Below, one piece after another: positions 34,748 to 42,714 of a stretch of DNA of 64,000 nt. Positions within the stretch are counted from its first letter, which is position 1. Each line of letters starts with the position of its first letter. The translations under genes were made by a program, and so were the position numbers. Where the stretch lies: assembly GCF_000717655.1 (NCBI RefSeq), contig NZ_JNZY01000009.1, forward strand, positions 124,001 to 188,000, written 5' to 3'. The notes under the pieces were generated by a model. It worked only from the letters and a program-made list of their open reading frames with translations, searched no databases and was not told where the DNA came from. The DNA is from Streptomyces katrae. GTDB lineage: Bacteria; Actinomycetota; Actinomycetes; Streptomycetales; Streptomycetaceae.

Positions 34748-35779
34748 ATGATCGAGCTTGAGGGCCTTACCAAACGATTCGGCGCGAAGACCGCCGTGGA
34801 CCACCTCAGCTTCCAGGTCAGACCGGGGGTGGTGACGGGCTTCCTCGGCCCCAACGGGGCGGGGAAGTCCACGACCATGCGCATGATGCTCGACCTCGAC
34901 AACCCGACCAGCGGCACGGTCCGGATCGACGGTAAGCACTACCGGGACCTGCAGGAGCCGTTGAAGCACATCGGGGCGCTGCTGGACGCGAAGGCCATGC
35001 ACGGCGGCCGCAGCGCGTACAACAACCTTCTCTGCCTTGCCCAGTCGAACCGGATCCCGGAGAACCGGGTGGCCGAGGTGCTGGATCTTGTCGGGCTGAC
35101 GGCCGTGGCGAAGAAGAAGTCGAAAGGATTTTCGCTGGGCATGGGCCAGCGGCTGGGAATCGCCGCTGCCCTGCTGGGCGACCCGGAGATCCTCATGTTC
35201 GACGAACCCGTCAATGGTCTGGACCCGGAGGGAATTCTCTGGATCAGGAATCTCATGAAGGGGTTGGCTGCCGAAGGAAGGACGATCTTCGTCTCCTCCC
35301 ACTTGATGAGCGAAATGGCGCTGACCGCGGACCATTTGATCGTCATCGGTCAGGGAAAGCTTTTGGCCGACATGTCCATGGCTGATTTCATTCACCAGAA
35401 CTCGCGCAGCTACGTCCGGGTGCGCTCGCCGCAGCAGGAGCGGCTCAAGGACGTCCTGCACAAGGCCGGGATCGACGCCATCAGCGTCCCGGCCACCGGC
35501 ACGCTGGAGATCGACGGGGTGGCCGCGGAGCAGCTCGGCGAGCTGGCCGCCCAGCACCAGATCGTGCTGCACGAACTCAGCCCGCAACGGGCTTCACTGG
35601 AGGAAGCGTTCATGCGCATGACGGCCGACTCCGTCGAGTACCACGCCCACGCACCGGGCGCACCAGGCGCACCGGGCATGCTGCCCGGGCCCGGCCGGGC
35701 TGCCGACAACCCGGCCCGGCCGGCCGACGTCCCCGCATGGGGCGCCGGTTACGAGGCGACGCGCAAGGGCGGCGAGTGA
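34748..35779 (+). CDS. ABC transporter ATP-binding protein (pair 1)
   Basis: 343 aa. Walker A GPNGAGKST, the signature variant FSLGMGQRL, Walker B ILMFDEPVNGLDPEG, and SSHLMSEM for the H-loop. This is the BcrA/NatA-type layout with a C-terminal extension (residues 225-343) ending in an Ala/Gly/Pro-rich tail. The ATG follows TAGCGT by about seven bases, suggesting a leaderless start. The permease gene follows 2 bp after the stop. Substrate unknown. Confidence 0.93.
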   Translation: MIELEGLTKRFGAKTAVDHLSFQVRPGVVTGFLGPNGAGKSTTMRMMLDLDNPTSGTVRIDGKHYRDLQEPLKHIGALLDAKAMHGGRSAYNNLLCLAQSNRIPENRVAEVLDLVGLTAVAKKKSKGFSLGMGQRLGIAAALLGDPEILMFDEPVNGLDPEGILWIRNLMKGLAAEGRTIFVSSHLMSEMALTADHLIVIGQGKLLADMSMADFIHQNSRSYVRVRSPQQERLKDVLHKAGIDAISVPATGTLEIDGVAAEQLGELAAQHQIVLHELSPQRASLEEAFMRMTADSVEYHAHAPGAPGAPGMLPGPGRAADNPARPADVPAWGAGYEATRKGGE

Positions 35780-35781
35780 CC

Positions 35782-36558
35782 ATGGCCTTCAATGCCGTCC
35801 TCAAGTCCGAGTGGACCAAGATCCGCACGGTCGCCTCGACGATCTGGACCCTGGTCGCTGCGCTGGTGGTCACGGTCGGCGTGAGCGCCGGCCTGTGCGC
35901 CGTCTTCAACGCGACCTTCGACGACATGCCGCCGGAGCAGCAGCTCACCTTCGACCCCACCCTGGCCAGCTTCGCCGGCATGACGCTCGGCCAGCTCGCC
36001 ATGATCGTCTTCGGTGTGCTGGTGGTCGGCACCGAGTACAGCTCGGGCATGATCCGCACCTCCCTGTCCGCCGTGCCGCGCCGCGCGAGCTTCCTGGCCG
36101 GCAAGCTCATCGTGGCCACCGGCCTCGCGCTGGTCGTGGGCCTCGTCACCAGCTTCCTGTCCTTCTTCCTGGGACAGGCCATCCTGGGCGACCGCAGCAT
36201 CGGCATCGACGAGCCGAACGTCCTGCGCGCCGTGATCGGCGCCGGGCTCTACATGGCCATGATCGCCCTGTTCTCGATGGGCGTGGCGACGATCCTGCGC
36301 AGCTCGATGCTGTCGCTCGGCATCCTGATGCCGTTCTTCTTCCTGGTCTCGACGATCCTCGGGGCCGTCAGTGCCACCCGGAAGGTCGCCCAGTACTTCC
36401 CGGACCAGGCCGGCTCCAAGATCATGCAGGTCGTCCCGGGCGCGATGGACAGCAGCACGGCGCCCTACGGGCCGTGGGGCGGCTTCGGGATCATGGCGCT
36501 GTGGGTGCTGGCCGCCGTGCTCGGGGGTTACCTGGTCCTGAAGAAGCGCGACGCCTGA
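35782..36558 (+). CDS. ABC transporter permease (pair 1)
   Basis: 258 aa with about six hydrophobic helices: IWTLVAALVVTVGVSAGLC, LGQLAMIVFGVLVVGTEY, LIVATGLALVVGLVTSFLSF, MAMIALFSMGVATIL, LSLGILMPFFFLVSTIL and IMALWVLAAVLGGYLVL. The opening NAVLKSEWTKIRTVASTIW is typical of ABC-2-type permeases of this family. The ATG lies 2 bp after the ATPase stop, so they form a coupled pair. Substrate unknown. Confidence 0.92.
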   Translation: MAFNAVLKSEWTKIRTVASTIWTLVAALVVTVGVSAGLCAVFNATFDDMPPEQQLTFDPTLASFAGMTLGQLAMIVFGVLVVGTEYSSGMIRTSLSAVPRRASFLAGKLIVATGLALVVGLVTSFLSFFLGQAILGDRSIGIDEPNVLRAVIGAGLYMAMIALFSMGVATILRSSMLSLGILMPFFFLVSTILGAVSATRKVAQYFPDQAGSKIMQVVPGAMDSSTAPYGPWGGFGIMALWVLAAVLGGYLVLKKRDA

Positions 36559-36570
36559 CGGACGGGACGA

Positions 36571-36602
36571 GCAGGGCGTCCGTCCCAGGACGGACGCCCT
36601 GC
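36571..36602. terminator. terminator after ABC pair 1
   Basis: 15-bp arms GCAGGGCGTCCGTCC and its complement with a CA loop. Confidence 0.85.
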
Positions 36603-36746
36603 GTACTACGGGACATCTCCGGGTCCGGGTCAGGGAGAGCTCAGGGATCCGTCCGGGATGGAACCGGGGGCGCCTCGATATCCTCTTAACCCTTACGCGG
36701 ACGAAAGCCGTCCGGTCCTGGCAAGGGGCAGAGCAGGGGCAGAGCA

Positions 36747-37874
36747 ATGATCGAGGCTGTCGGCCTGACCAAGCGCTACGGCGCCAAGACCGCCGTCGAC
36801 CAGCTGTCCTTCCAGGTCAGGCCGGGTCACGTGACGGGATTCCTGGGGCCGAACGGCTCCGGGAAGTCCACCACCATGCGCATGATCCTCGGCCTGGACC
36901 GGCCCACGGCGGGCCACGTGACGATCAACGGCGTGCCCTTCCGGCAGCTGCCGAACGCCCAGCGGCACGTCGGGGCCCTGCTCGACGCCAAAGCCGTGCA
37001 CGGCGGCCGCCGGGCCCGCAAGCACCTGCTCTCCGTCGCCCAGCTCTCCGGCATCCCGGAGAAGCGGGTGGACGAGGTGCTCGGCGTGGTCGGCCTCCAG
37101 GACGTCGCCGGGCAGCGTACGAAGGGCTTCTCGCTCGGCATGGGCCAGCGGCTCGGCATCGCCGCCGCCCTCCTCGGCGACCCCCAGGTGCTGCTGTTCG
37201 ACGAGCCGGTCAACGGGCTCGACCCCGAGGGCATCCTCTGGGTCCGCACCCTGATGCGGCGGCTCGCCGCCGAGGGCCGCACGGTGTTCGTTTCCTCACA
37301 CCTGATGAGCGAGATGGCGCTGACGGCCGACCACCTGATCGTGATCGGCCGGGGGCGGCTGCTGGCCGACATGGGCACCCAGGAGTTCATCGCGCACAAC
37401 TCGGCCGGATTCGCGCGGGTGCGCGCGGCCGACAATGATCACGATGGCCGGTATGCGCTGGGTACGGCGCTGACCAAGGCGGGCGGCCGGGTCCTCCAGG
37501 AGCCGGACGGGGCACTGCGCGTGACCGGTCTGGAGCTGCCCCGCATCTCCGACCTCGCGCACGAGGCCGGCGTACGACTCTGGGAGCTGTCCCCGCACCG
37601 GGCCTCGCTCGAGGAGGCCTACATGCGGATGACGCAGCCCGCAGTGGAGTACACCTCCACCGACGACCCGCGCGCCGAACTGTGGGAGCCGGAGCCGCTG
37701 AGCGTCCCCGCCTGGGAGGACGAGCTCCCGGCCCCGGAGGTGCCGCAGACCGGCTTCTTCGCTCCCCCGCCGCCCGGGGCGGGCGGGCAGCCCTTCCTGA
37801 TGCCCAGCAGCCCCGGCGAGCTCGCGGGCGCCCCTCAGAACACCCCGACGGACACCCGCAAGGACACCCGATGA
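36747..37874 (+). CDS. ABC transporter ATP-binding protein (pair 2)
   Basis: 375 aa and paralogous to the ATPase at 34.7 kb over its whole nucleotide-binding domain (GPNGSGKST, ALLDAKAVHGGR, FSLGMGQRLG, LLFDEPVNGLDPEG). The C-terminal extension is longer and Pro-rich (FFAPPPPGAGGQPF). The stop overlaps the permease ATG by 4 bp (ATGA). A separate promoter is likely because a strong terminator precedes it. Confidence 0.93.
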   Translation: MIEAVGLTKRYGAKTAVDQLSFQVRPGHVTGFLGPNGSGKSTTMRMILGLDRPTAGHVTINGVPFRQLPNAQRHVGALLDAKAVHGGRRARKHLLSVAQLSGIPEKRVDEVLGVVGLQDVAGQRTKGFSLGMGQRLGIAAALLGDPQVLLFDEPVNGLDPEGILWVRTLMRRLAAEGRTVFVSSHLMSEMALTADHLIVIGRGRLLADMGTQEFIAHNSAGFARVRAADNDHDGRYALGTALTKAGGRVLQEPDGALRVTGLELPRISDLAHEAGVRLWELSPHRASLEEAYMRMTQPAVEYTSTDDPRAELWEPEPLSVPAWEDELPAPEVPQTGFFAPPPPGAGGQPFLMPSSPGELAGAPQNTPTDTRKDTR

Positions 37875-38719
37875 CCGGCCCCACGAGCACCGGCCCCACG
37901 AGCACCGCGGACCAGCCGAAGAGCTACACCTCGCCGCTGCCGACGCCCCGGCCGCACCTCGGGCACGCCGTGGCCTCGGAGTGGACGAAGATGATCTCGG
38001 TGCGCTCGACGGTGTGGACGCTCGGCTCGCTGGTGCTGCTCGTCGTCGGTGTCGGGCTGCTCGCCGTCTCCGAGACCCGCTCGGCCGACTACCAGGACGT
38101 GCCGCTCACCGCGCCCGCGCTGTTCGGGCTGCTGGTGGGCCAGGTCTCCGTGATGGTGCTCGGGATCCTGACGATCACCTCCGAGTACGGCACGGGGCTG
38201 ATCCGTACGACCTTCACCGCCGCCCCCGACCGGGCCCGGGTGCTGACCGCGAAGTACCTCGTCTTCTTCACCGTCGCCTTCCTGACCGTCACCGGTTCGG
38301 TGGCGGTGGTCGGGCTGGCCTCCGCGATCCTGCGGGGCGGCACCGCCGCAGGGCAGCACGGCGGCCGGGAATGGGCCGACGCCCTGGCCGGCTGCCTGTA
38401 CGTCACCCTGCTCGGCGTGCTGGGCCTGGCGGTCGGGGCGATGCTGCGGCACTCCGCCGGGGCGATCGCCGTGATGCTGGGGCTCGTCACCCTGCCGCCG
38501 GTGATAGGCGGGATGCTCAGCATGTGGGAGACCATGGCCTCGCTCGGCCGGGCCGTGCTCCAGTTCAACGCCCCGGTCGCCCTCATGCAGTTGTTCGGCC
38601 TGCCGAACAACGACACCGCCGACCTGCCGGGCAGCGCGGCGCAGCTGTTGCTGATCCTGCTGGTGACGGGGGCCGCGGTGGCGGGCTCGTACGTGGTGGT
38701 CGGCCGCCGCGACGTCTGA
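37871..38719 (+). CDS. ABC transporter permease (pair 2)
   Basis: 282 aa. The cytosolic N-terminus (Thr/Ser/Pro-rich, about 30 residues) is followed by the family block ASEWTKMISVRSTVW and about six helices, such as LVLLVVGVGLLAVSE, LLVGQVSVMVLGILTI, YLVFFTVAFLTVTGSVAVVGLA-like, VTLLGVLGLAVGAM and LLLILLVTGAAVAGSYVVV. Paralogous to the permease at 35.8 kb. The start overlaps the ATPase stop. Substrate unknown. Confidence 0.92.
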   Translation: MTGPTSTGPTSTADQPKSYTSPLPTPRPHLGHAVASEWTKMISVRSTVWTLGSLVLLVVGVGLLAVSETRSADYQDVPLTAPALFGLLVGQVSVMVLGILTITSEYGTGLIRTTFTAAPDRARVLTAKYLVFFTVAFLTVTGSVAVVGLASAILRGGTAAGQHGGREWADALAGCLYVTLLGVLGLAVGAMLRHSAGAIAVMLGLVTLPPVIGGMLSMWETMASLGRAVLQFNAPVALMQLFGLPNNDTADLPGSAAQLLLILLVTGAAVAGSYVVVGRRDV

Positions 38720-38735
38720 ACCCCCGCGGGACTCC

Positions 38736-39062
38736 TTAGTACTTGGGAGCGTTCCTGGACCGCTGCACCCGCGAGGTGCGGCGGTCCTTCGCGTTCCAGC
38801 ATGCCTTGTGCCAGTGCCGGCGGTCGTCCACGCCGCCGTACTCCGGCCAGGCGACCAGGTGCGGGGTGCCGGACGGGATCTCCTGGTCGCAGCCCGGGCA
38901 GCGGTAGCGCTTGCCCGTCGCGCTCGCGCCCGCGACGTGCCGGACCTTCCACTCCTCGCCCTGGTACTCCTCGGTGCGCTCCAGCCCGAACCGGTCGAGG
39001 CCGGTGCTGGGGCGTTCGTCCGGAGTCTCGCCGCCCCTGGGGCGGTTGTGGCGCGGTGACAC
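38736..39062 (-). CDS. zinc-ribbon protein, DUF of unknown function
   Basis: 108 aa. A charged N-terminus (PRHNRPRGGETPDERPS) is followed by a compact metal-binding site: YRCPGC, then HLVAWPEY, then RRHWHKACW (Cys-X2-Cys and His-X2-3-Cys), typical of a treble-clef or HNH-like zinc fold. The start GTG 39062 has GAGG about 5 nt upstream. Similar proteins are often labelled ATP/GTP-binding because of a GASATGKR string, but that lacks the P-loop Ser/Thr and is not convincing. It is convergent with the ABC genes. Confidence 0.8.
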   Translation of the reverse strand: MSPRHNRPRGGETPDERPSTGLDRFGLERTEEYQGEEWKVRHVAGASATGKRYRCPGCDQEIPSGTPHLVAWPEYGGVDDRRHWHKACWNAKDRRTSRVQRSRNAPKY

Positions 39063-39168
39063 GTATACCTCACGGATGGGCGGACGGAAGTGACTTTCTC
39101 CCAGACTACGCGCAGCGGGGGCGGGTAACCGCAGGGTGGCTGACAGAGGCCGCGCGGTGACGCCGACT

Positions 39169-39202
39169 GGCCTGACTATCCCAATAACTTTCCTGTCAGG
39201 CC
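39169..39202. promoter_or_regulatory. inverted repeat upstream of the LLM gene
   Basis: Arms GGCCTGAC and GTCAGGCC with an 18-nt spacer, followed by a small GTGCC/GGCAC stem at 39203-39215. About 90 bp before the ATG; a possible operator or leader structure. Confidence 0.45.
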
Positions 39203-39291
39203 GTGCCTTTGGCACGTGTCAGACGTTGTTGCCATCAGATGAACCGGTCCACCTGGGGGAGGCCGCGTCAGCCACGAGGAGGGCAAAGGCG

Positions 39292-40311
39292 ATGCGCGTA
39301 GGAGCGTTTGTACTGGCGGCCCAGTTCCCGGGCCAGGGACAGGGGGAGGCTCTGCACCGGGCGGTGCGGACCGCCGAGGTGGCCGAGGAGGCCGGGCTCG
39401 ACTCGGTCTGGCTCGCCGAGCACCACTTCGTCCCGTACGGGGTCTGCCCGTCGGCGGTGACCCTGGCGGCGATGCTGCTGGGGCGGACGCGGCGGCTGCG
39501 GGTGGGCACGGCGGTGAGCGTGCTGCCGAGCACGCACCCGGTGGCCCTCGGGGAGCAGGCGGCGCTGCTGCACCTGACCTCGGGCGGCCGGTTCACGCTG
39601 GGGGTGGGCCGGGGCGGGCCCTGGGTGGACCTGGAGGTGTTCGGCGGCGGCCTGGACGCCTACGAGAAGGAGTTCCCGGAGAGCCTGGACCTGCTGCGCC
39701 GCTGGCTCACCGAGCCGCGGGTGGCGGCTGCCGGCGAGCGGTACGGGTTCCGCGAAGTGGCCGTCGTACCGCGGCCGTCGGAGGCGCTGGACGGGGACGG
39801 ATCAGGGCCGGAAGTGATCGTCGCCTGCACCTCCCCCGCGTCGGTACGGCTGGCCGCGGAGCGGGGGCTGCCGATGCTGCTGGGCATGCACTGCGGGGAC
39901 GAGGAAAAGGCGGCCATGGTCGCGCTGTACCGGCGTACCGCCGCGGCGGCGGGCCACTGCCCGGACGCCCCGCACGTGTCGGCGGGCGTGTGCCAGCTGG
40001 CGGACCGGACGGCCGACGCCCGCGAGGCCCTGCTGAAGGCGATGCCGGGCTGGCTGAAGCAGGGGCTGGACGCGCACGTGACGGTCGACGGCCGGGAGCG
40101 TGCGAAGCGGGACCCCGTCGCCTACACCGAGCTGCTCTGTGATCTGCACCCCGTGGGCACCCCGCGGCTGGCGGCGAACCGGCTCGCGGCCACCTCCGAG
40201 CGGACGGGGATCACCCGGTTCGCCCTGCTGACGGAGGGCTCCGGGGATCTCGCCGCGACGGAGGAGAACGTACGGCGCCTCGGCGCCGAGGTCCTGCCCC
40301 GTCTCGGCTGA
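39292..40311 (+). CDS. LLM-class (luciferase-like) flavin/F420-dependent oxidoreductase
   Basis: 339 aa. TIM-barrel bacterial luciferase fold: MRVGAFVLAAQFPGQGQGEALH, then GLDSVWLAEHHFVPYGVCPS, LRVGTAVSVLPSTHPV and GGRFTLGVGRGGPWVDLEVFG as separate blocks. The ATG at 39292 has AGGAGGG upstream. Either F420 or FMN could be the cofactor; the actinobacterial context favours F420 but does not prove it. Substrate unknown. A strong terminator follows. Confidence 0.88.
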   Translation: MRVGAFVLAAQFPGQGQGEALHRAVRTAEVAEEAGLDSVWLAEHHFVPYGVCPSAVTLAAMLLGRTRRLRVGTAVSVLPSTHPVALGEQAALLHLTSGGRFTLGVGRGGPWVDLEVFGGGLDAYEKEFPESLDLLRRWLTEPRVAAAGERYGFREVAVVPRPSEALDGDGSGPEVIVACTSPASVRLAAERGLPMLLGMHCGDEEKAAMVALYRRTAAAAGHCPDAPHVSAGVCQLADRTADAREALLKAMPGWLKQGLDAHVTVDGRERAKRDPVAYTELLCDLHPVGTPRLAANRLAATSERTGITRFALLTEGSGDLAATEENVRRLGAEVLPRLG

Positions 40312-40312
40312 G

Positions 40313-40360
40313 GCTGCCGCTCCGGTATCAATGGCACCTCCCGCGATACGGAGCGGCAGC
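40313..40360. terminator. terminator after the LLM gene
   Basis: Arms GCTGCCGCTCCG-GTATC and GATACGGAGCGGCAGC differ by one extra G; the loop is 15 nt. The stop codon of the LLM gene ends 2 bp upstream. Confidence 0.75.
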
Positions 40361-40408
40361 TGAGTACGGTCGTGCGGGTCGTGCATGTCATGCGGTTCGT
40401 AAGGCGGG

Positions 40409-40801
40409 TCAGCAGTCCCGGAGCTCGGGCGACTGGTTGAGCAGCTGGCCGCGGATCGAAGTGAACTTGGCCAGCCGGTCGTCCGAGGAAGGATCCAGCG
40501 GGAACACGGCCACACGGTGGCAGTTCTGGAATGCCAGGCGCACCCCGAAGTGCCGCTGCAGCGCACCACGTATCGCGTCACTCGCGAGAGCGCGCAGCAG
40601 CTGGCCACGCGCCTGCTCGTCGGGCGGCGGCGTCTGGTTGTCGGCGAACTCTCCGCCGTCCACCTTCAGCTGTGCCACCAGCGAGCTGATCATCTCCCAC
40701 GCGAAGGGCAGGGAGGTCCGGACGCAGTCGACGAAAGCGGCTTCGTCGACCTCGCCTCGCTCGGCCTGTTCGAGTAGGGCCGGTGAGACGTCGAGCGACA
40801 T
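40409..40801 (-). CDS. SCO5389-family protein
   Basis: 130 aa, small soluble protein. It begins MSLDVSPALLEQAERGEVDE and includes FVDCVRTSLPFAWEMISSLV and DPSSDDRLAKFTSIRGQLL. The family name comes from the S. coelicolor neighbour of nucS. The ATG at 40801 has AGAGGAGA just upstream. It is divergent from nucS, 220 bp away. No catalytic motif or membrane segment is visible; function unknown. Confidence 0.82.
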   Translation of the reverse strand: MSLDVSPALLEQAERGEVDEAAFVDCVRTSLPFAWEMISSLVAQLKVDGGEFADNQTPPPDEQARGQLLRALASDAIRGALQRHFGVRLAFQNCHRVAVFPLDPSSDDRLAKFTSIRGQLLNQSPELRDC

Positions 40802-41021
40802 GGGTTCTCCTCTCGCGACCCCGGCGGTTTGGGTTGCCGGAGTCTTACGGGCAGGGACGGAGGCGGCGACGCAGCGTGCACGCTCCGCAACCTCCTGCTC
40901 ACCACGGTAGGCGCCCCATGGGTGGCGCACCAGGAGAATGCGCATACAACGCGCCATCGGCGAACTGGGCTTTCAGGGGCGAATCGCGTGGAGGCCCGTC
41001 GGTCGAGTAGCGTTGCCGACC

Positions 41022-41693
41022 ATGCGTCTCGTCATTGCCCGCTGCTCCGTCGATTACGCGGGCCGGCTCACCGCCCACCTGCCCTCGGCACCCCGTCTGA
41101 TCCTCGTGAAGGCCGACGGCAGTGTCTCGATCCACGCGGACGACCGGGCGTACAAACCGCTCAACTGGATGTCGCCCCCCTGCACCCTCAAGGAGGGGAC
41201 CGGGGACGAGGCCGGCGTCTGGACGGTCGTCAACAAGGCGGGTGAGAAGCTCATCATCACCATGGAGGAAGTCCTCCACGACTCCTCCCACGAGCTGGGC
41301 GTCGACCCGGGTCTGATCAAGGACGGCGTGGAAGCACACCTCCAGGAGCTCTTGGCGGACCGGATCGAAACGCTGGGCGACGGCTACACGCTGATCCGGC
41401 GCGAGTACATGACGGCGATCGGCCCGGTGGACATCCTGTGCCGGGACGCCTCCGGCGGGACGGTGGCGGTGGAGATCAAGCGTCGCGGCGAGATCGACGG
41501 CGTCGAGCAGCTGACCCGCTACCTGGAACTCCTGAACCGGGATCCGCACCTGGCGCCGGTGCGGGGCGTCTTCGCGGCCCAGGAGATCAAGCCCCAGGCC
41601 CGTGTCCTGGCCACGGACCGCGGCATGGACTGCGTGGTCCTGGACTACAACGCCCTCCGCGGCATCGAGGACGACAAACTCCGGCTCTTCTGA
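41022..41693 (+). CDS. nucS: endonuclease NucS (EndoMS)
   Basis: 223 aa. Mismatch-specific endonuclease that replaces MutS/MutL repair in most actinobacteria. The N-terminal DNA-binding/dimerisation domain is [20 protein letters not shown] with [10 protein letters not shown]. The C-terminal nuclease core has Asp137 in GPVDILCRD, Glu151 and Lys153 in VAVEIKRRG, and the final EDDKLRLF, a likely beta-clamp contact. A TAGCGT hexamer lies 8 bp before the ATG, so a near-leaderless start is likely. It is divergent from the SCO5389-family gene. Confidence 0.95.
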   Translation: MRLVIARCSVDYAGRLTAHLPSAPRLILVKADGSVSIHADDRAYKPLNWMSPPCTLKEGTGDEAGVWTVVNKAGEKLIITMEEVLHDSSHELGVDPGLIKDGVEAHLQELLADRIETLGDGYTLIRREYMTAIGPVDILCRDASGGTVAVEIKRRGEIDGVEQLTRYLELLNRDPHLAPVRGVFAAQEIKPQARVLATDRGMDCVVLDYNALRGIEDDKLRLF

Positions 41694-41873
41694 GCCTTCC
41701 GAGCCCTCCCCCGAGCCCTCGGCTCGCCGGGTGCAGGGCCCGGCAGTAGCGTGGAAGTGGCACAACTCTCCATCGGCGGGCATGCGTCGGCGTGGTACGG
41801 CGCATGCGGTCCGCTCCGCCGGGGTTGCCGCTCTCGGATGCGTCCCACCTTCTGCACCAGGAGGGCCACACGC

Positions 41874-42689
41874 ATGTCCACACCACCGCAACCGCCGTCA
41901 TCGCCCGAGCCCCACCCGCAGTGGGGGCAGCCCGGGCAACCCGGACCGCCGCCCGGACCGCCTCCCGGACCGCCTCCCGGACCGCCTCCCGGACCCCACG
42001 GCGGACAGCAGGGCTGGCACGCGCCGCAGGCGCCGCCGGCGCCGAAGACGAACACGCTGGCCGTCGTGGCGTTCGTCATGTCGGTCCTCTGCGCCATACC
42101 GCTGGTCCCGCTGATCCTCGGCATCATCGCCCTCACCCAGATCCGCGACCGCGGCGAGAAGGGGAAGGGCTTCGCCATCGCGGCCATCGTCATCCACGGC
42201 CTGACCCTCGTGTTCTACGCGGCCGTGCTGGCGTTCGGGTTCACCGGAGTGCTGGACGACGGGCCGGAGCGCGACACCGCGGGCCAGGTGACCGCCCCGG
42301 GCTCCGGCGAACTTCAGGACATCCGCAGGGGGGACTGCTTCAACACGGACGACAAGATGCCGGAGGGCCAGAAGGACGCCGAGGCCTCCCTCTCGGTGAC
42401 GATCGTGCCTTGCGACCAGCCTCACAAGGGGGAGGCGTACGCGGTCTTCGAGTTGGAGGACGGCCCGTTCCCGGGCACGGACGCGGTCCACTCGACCGCC
42501 GAGGAGAAGTGCGACAGCGCGGCGCTCGCCGATTACATGGGCGCGGGCGCGGAGCTCCCGGAATCGCTGGAGCCCTACTACTCCGTCCCGCAGTCCAGCA
42601 GCTGGGACGTCGGCCACCACAAGGTCACCTGCTTCGTGGCCGACCCCAGCGGTTCGAGCACCGGCTCGGTCCGCGCCACCGCTTCCTGA
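41874..42689 (+). CDS. DUF4190 and septum-formation-domain membrane protein
   Basis: 271 aa. The N-terminus is a Pro/Gly tract (PPPG repeats, residues 20-45). Two helices of the DUF4190 type follow (TLAVVAFVMSVLCAIPLVPLI with ALTQIRDRGEKGKG, and IVIHGLTLVFYAAVLAFGF), then an extracytoplasmic domain with RRGDCFN, VPCDQPHKGEAYAVFEL and a second CFVADPS, which matches the septum-formation (Septum_form) family pattern. Four Cys could make two disulfides. The ATG has AGGAGGG upstream. Possibly a cell-envelope or division protein; role unproven. Confidence 0.86.
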   Translation: MSTPPQPPSSPEPHPQWGQPGQPGPPPGPPPGPPPGPPPGPHGGQQGWHAPQAPPAPKTNTLAVVAFVMSVLCAIPLVPLILGIIALTQIRDRGEKGKGFAIAAIVIHGLTLVFYAAVLAFGFTGVLDDGPERDTAGQVTAPGSGELQDIRRGDCFNTDDKMPEGQKDAEASLSVTIVPCDQPHKGEAYAVFELEDGPFPGTDAVHSTAEEKCDSAALADYMGAGAELPESLEPYYSVPQSSSWDVGHHKVTCFVADPSGSSTGSVRATAS

Positions 42690-42714
42690 GCCGCTGTCGC
42701 GGGGCTCCCCGTTG

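Noticed and set aside
38736..39062. P-loop GASATGKR suggesting an ATP/GTP-binding protein
   Set aside because: The string lacks the Ser/Thr after Lys and has no Walker B; the protein is only 108 aa with a Cys/His zinc site, so the nucleotide-binding label is not supported.
41935..42010. Tandem DNA repeat of 12-bp units as a mobile or CRISPR-like element
   Set aside because: It encodes PPPG repeats in the Pro-rich N-terminus of the DUF4190 protein, so it is coding low complexity.
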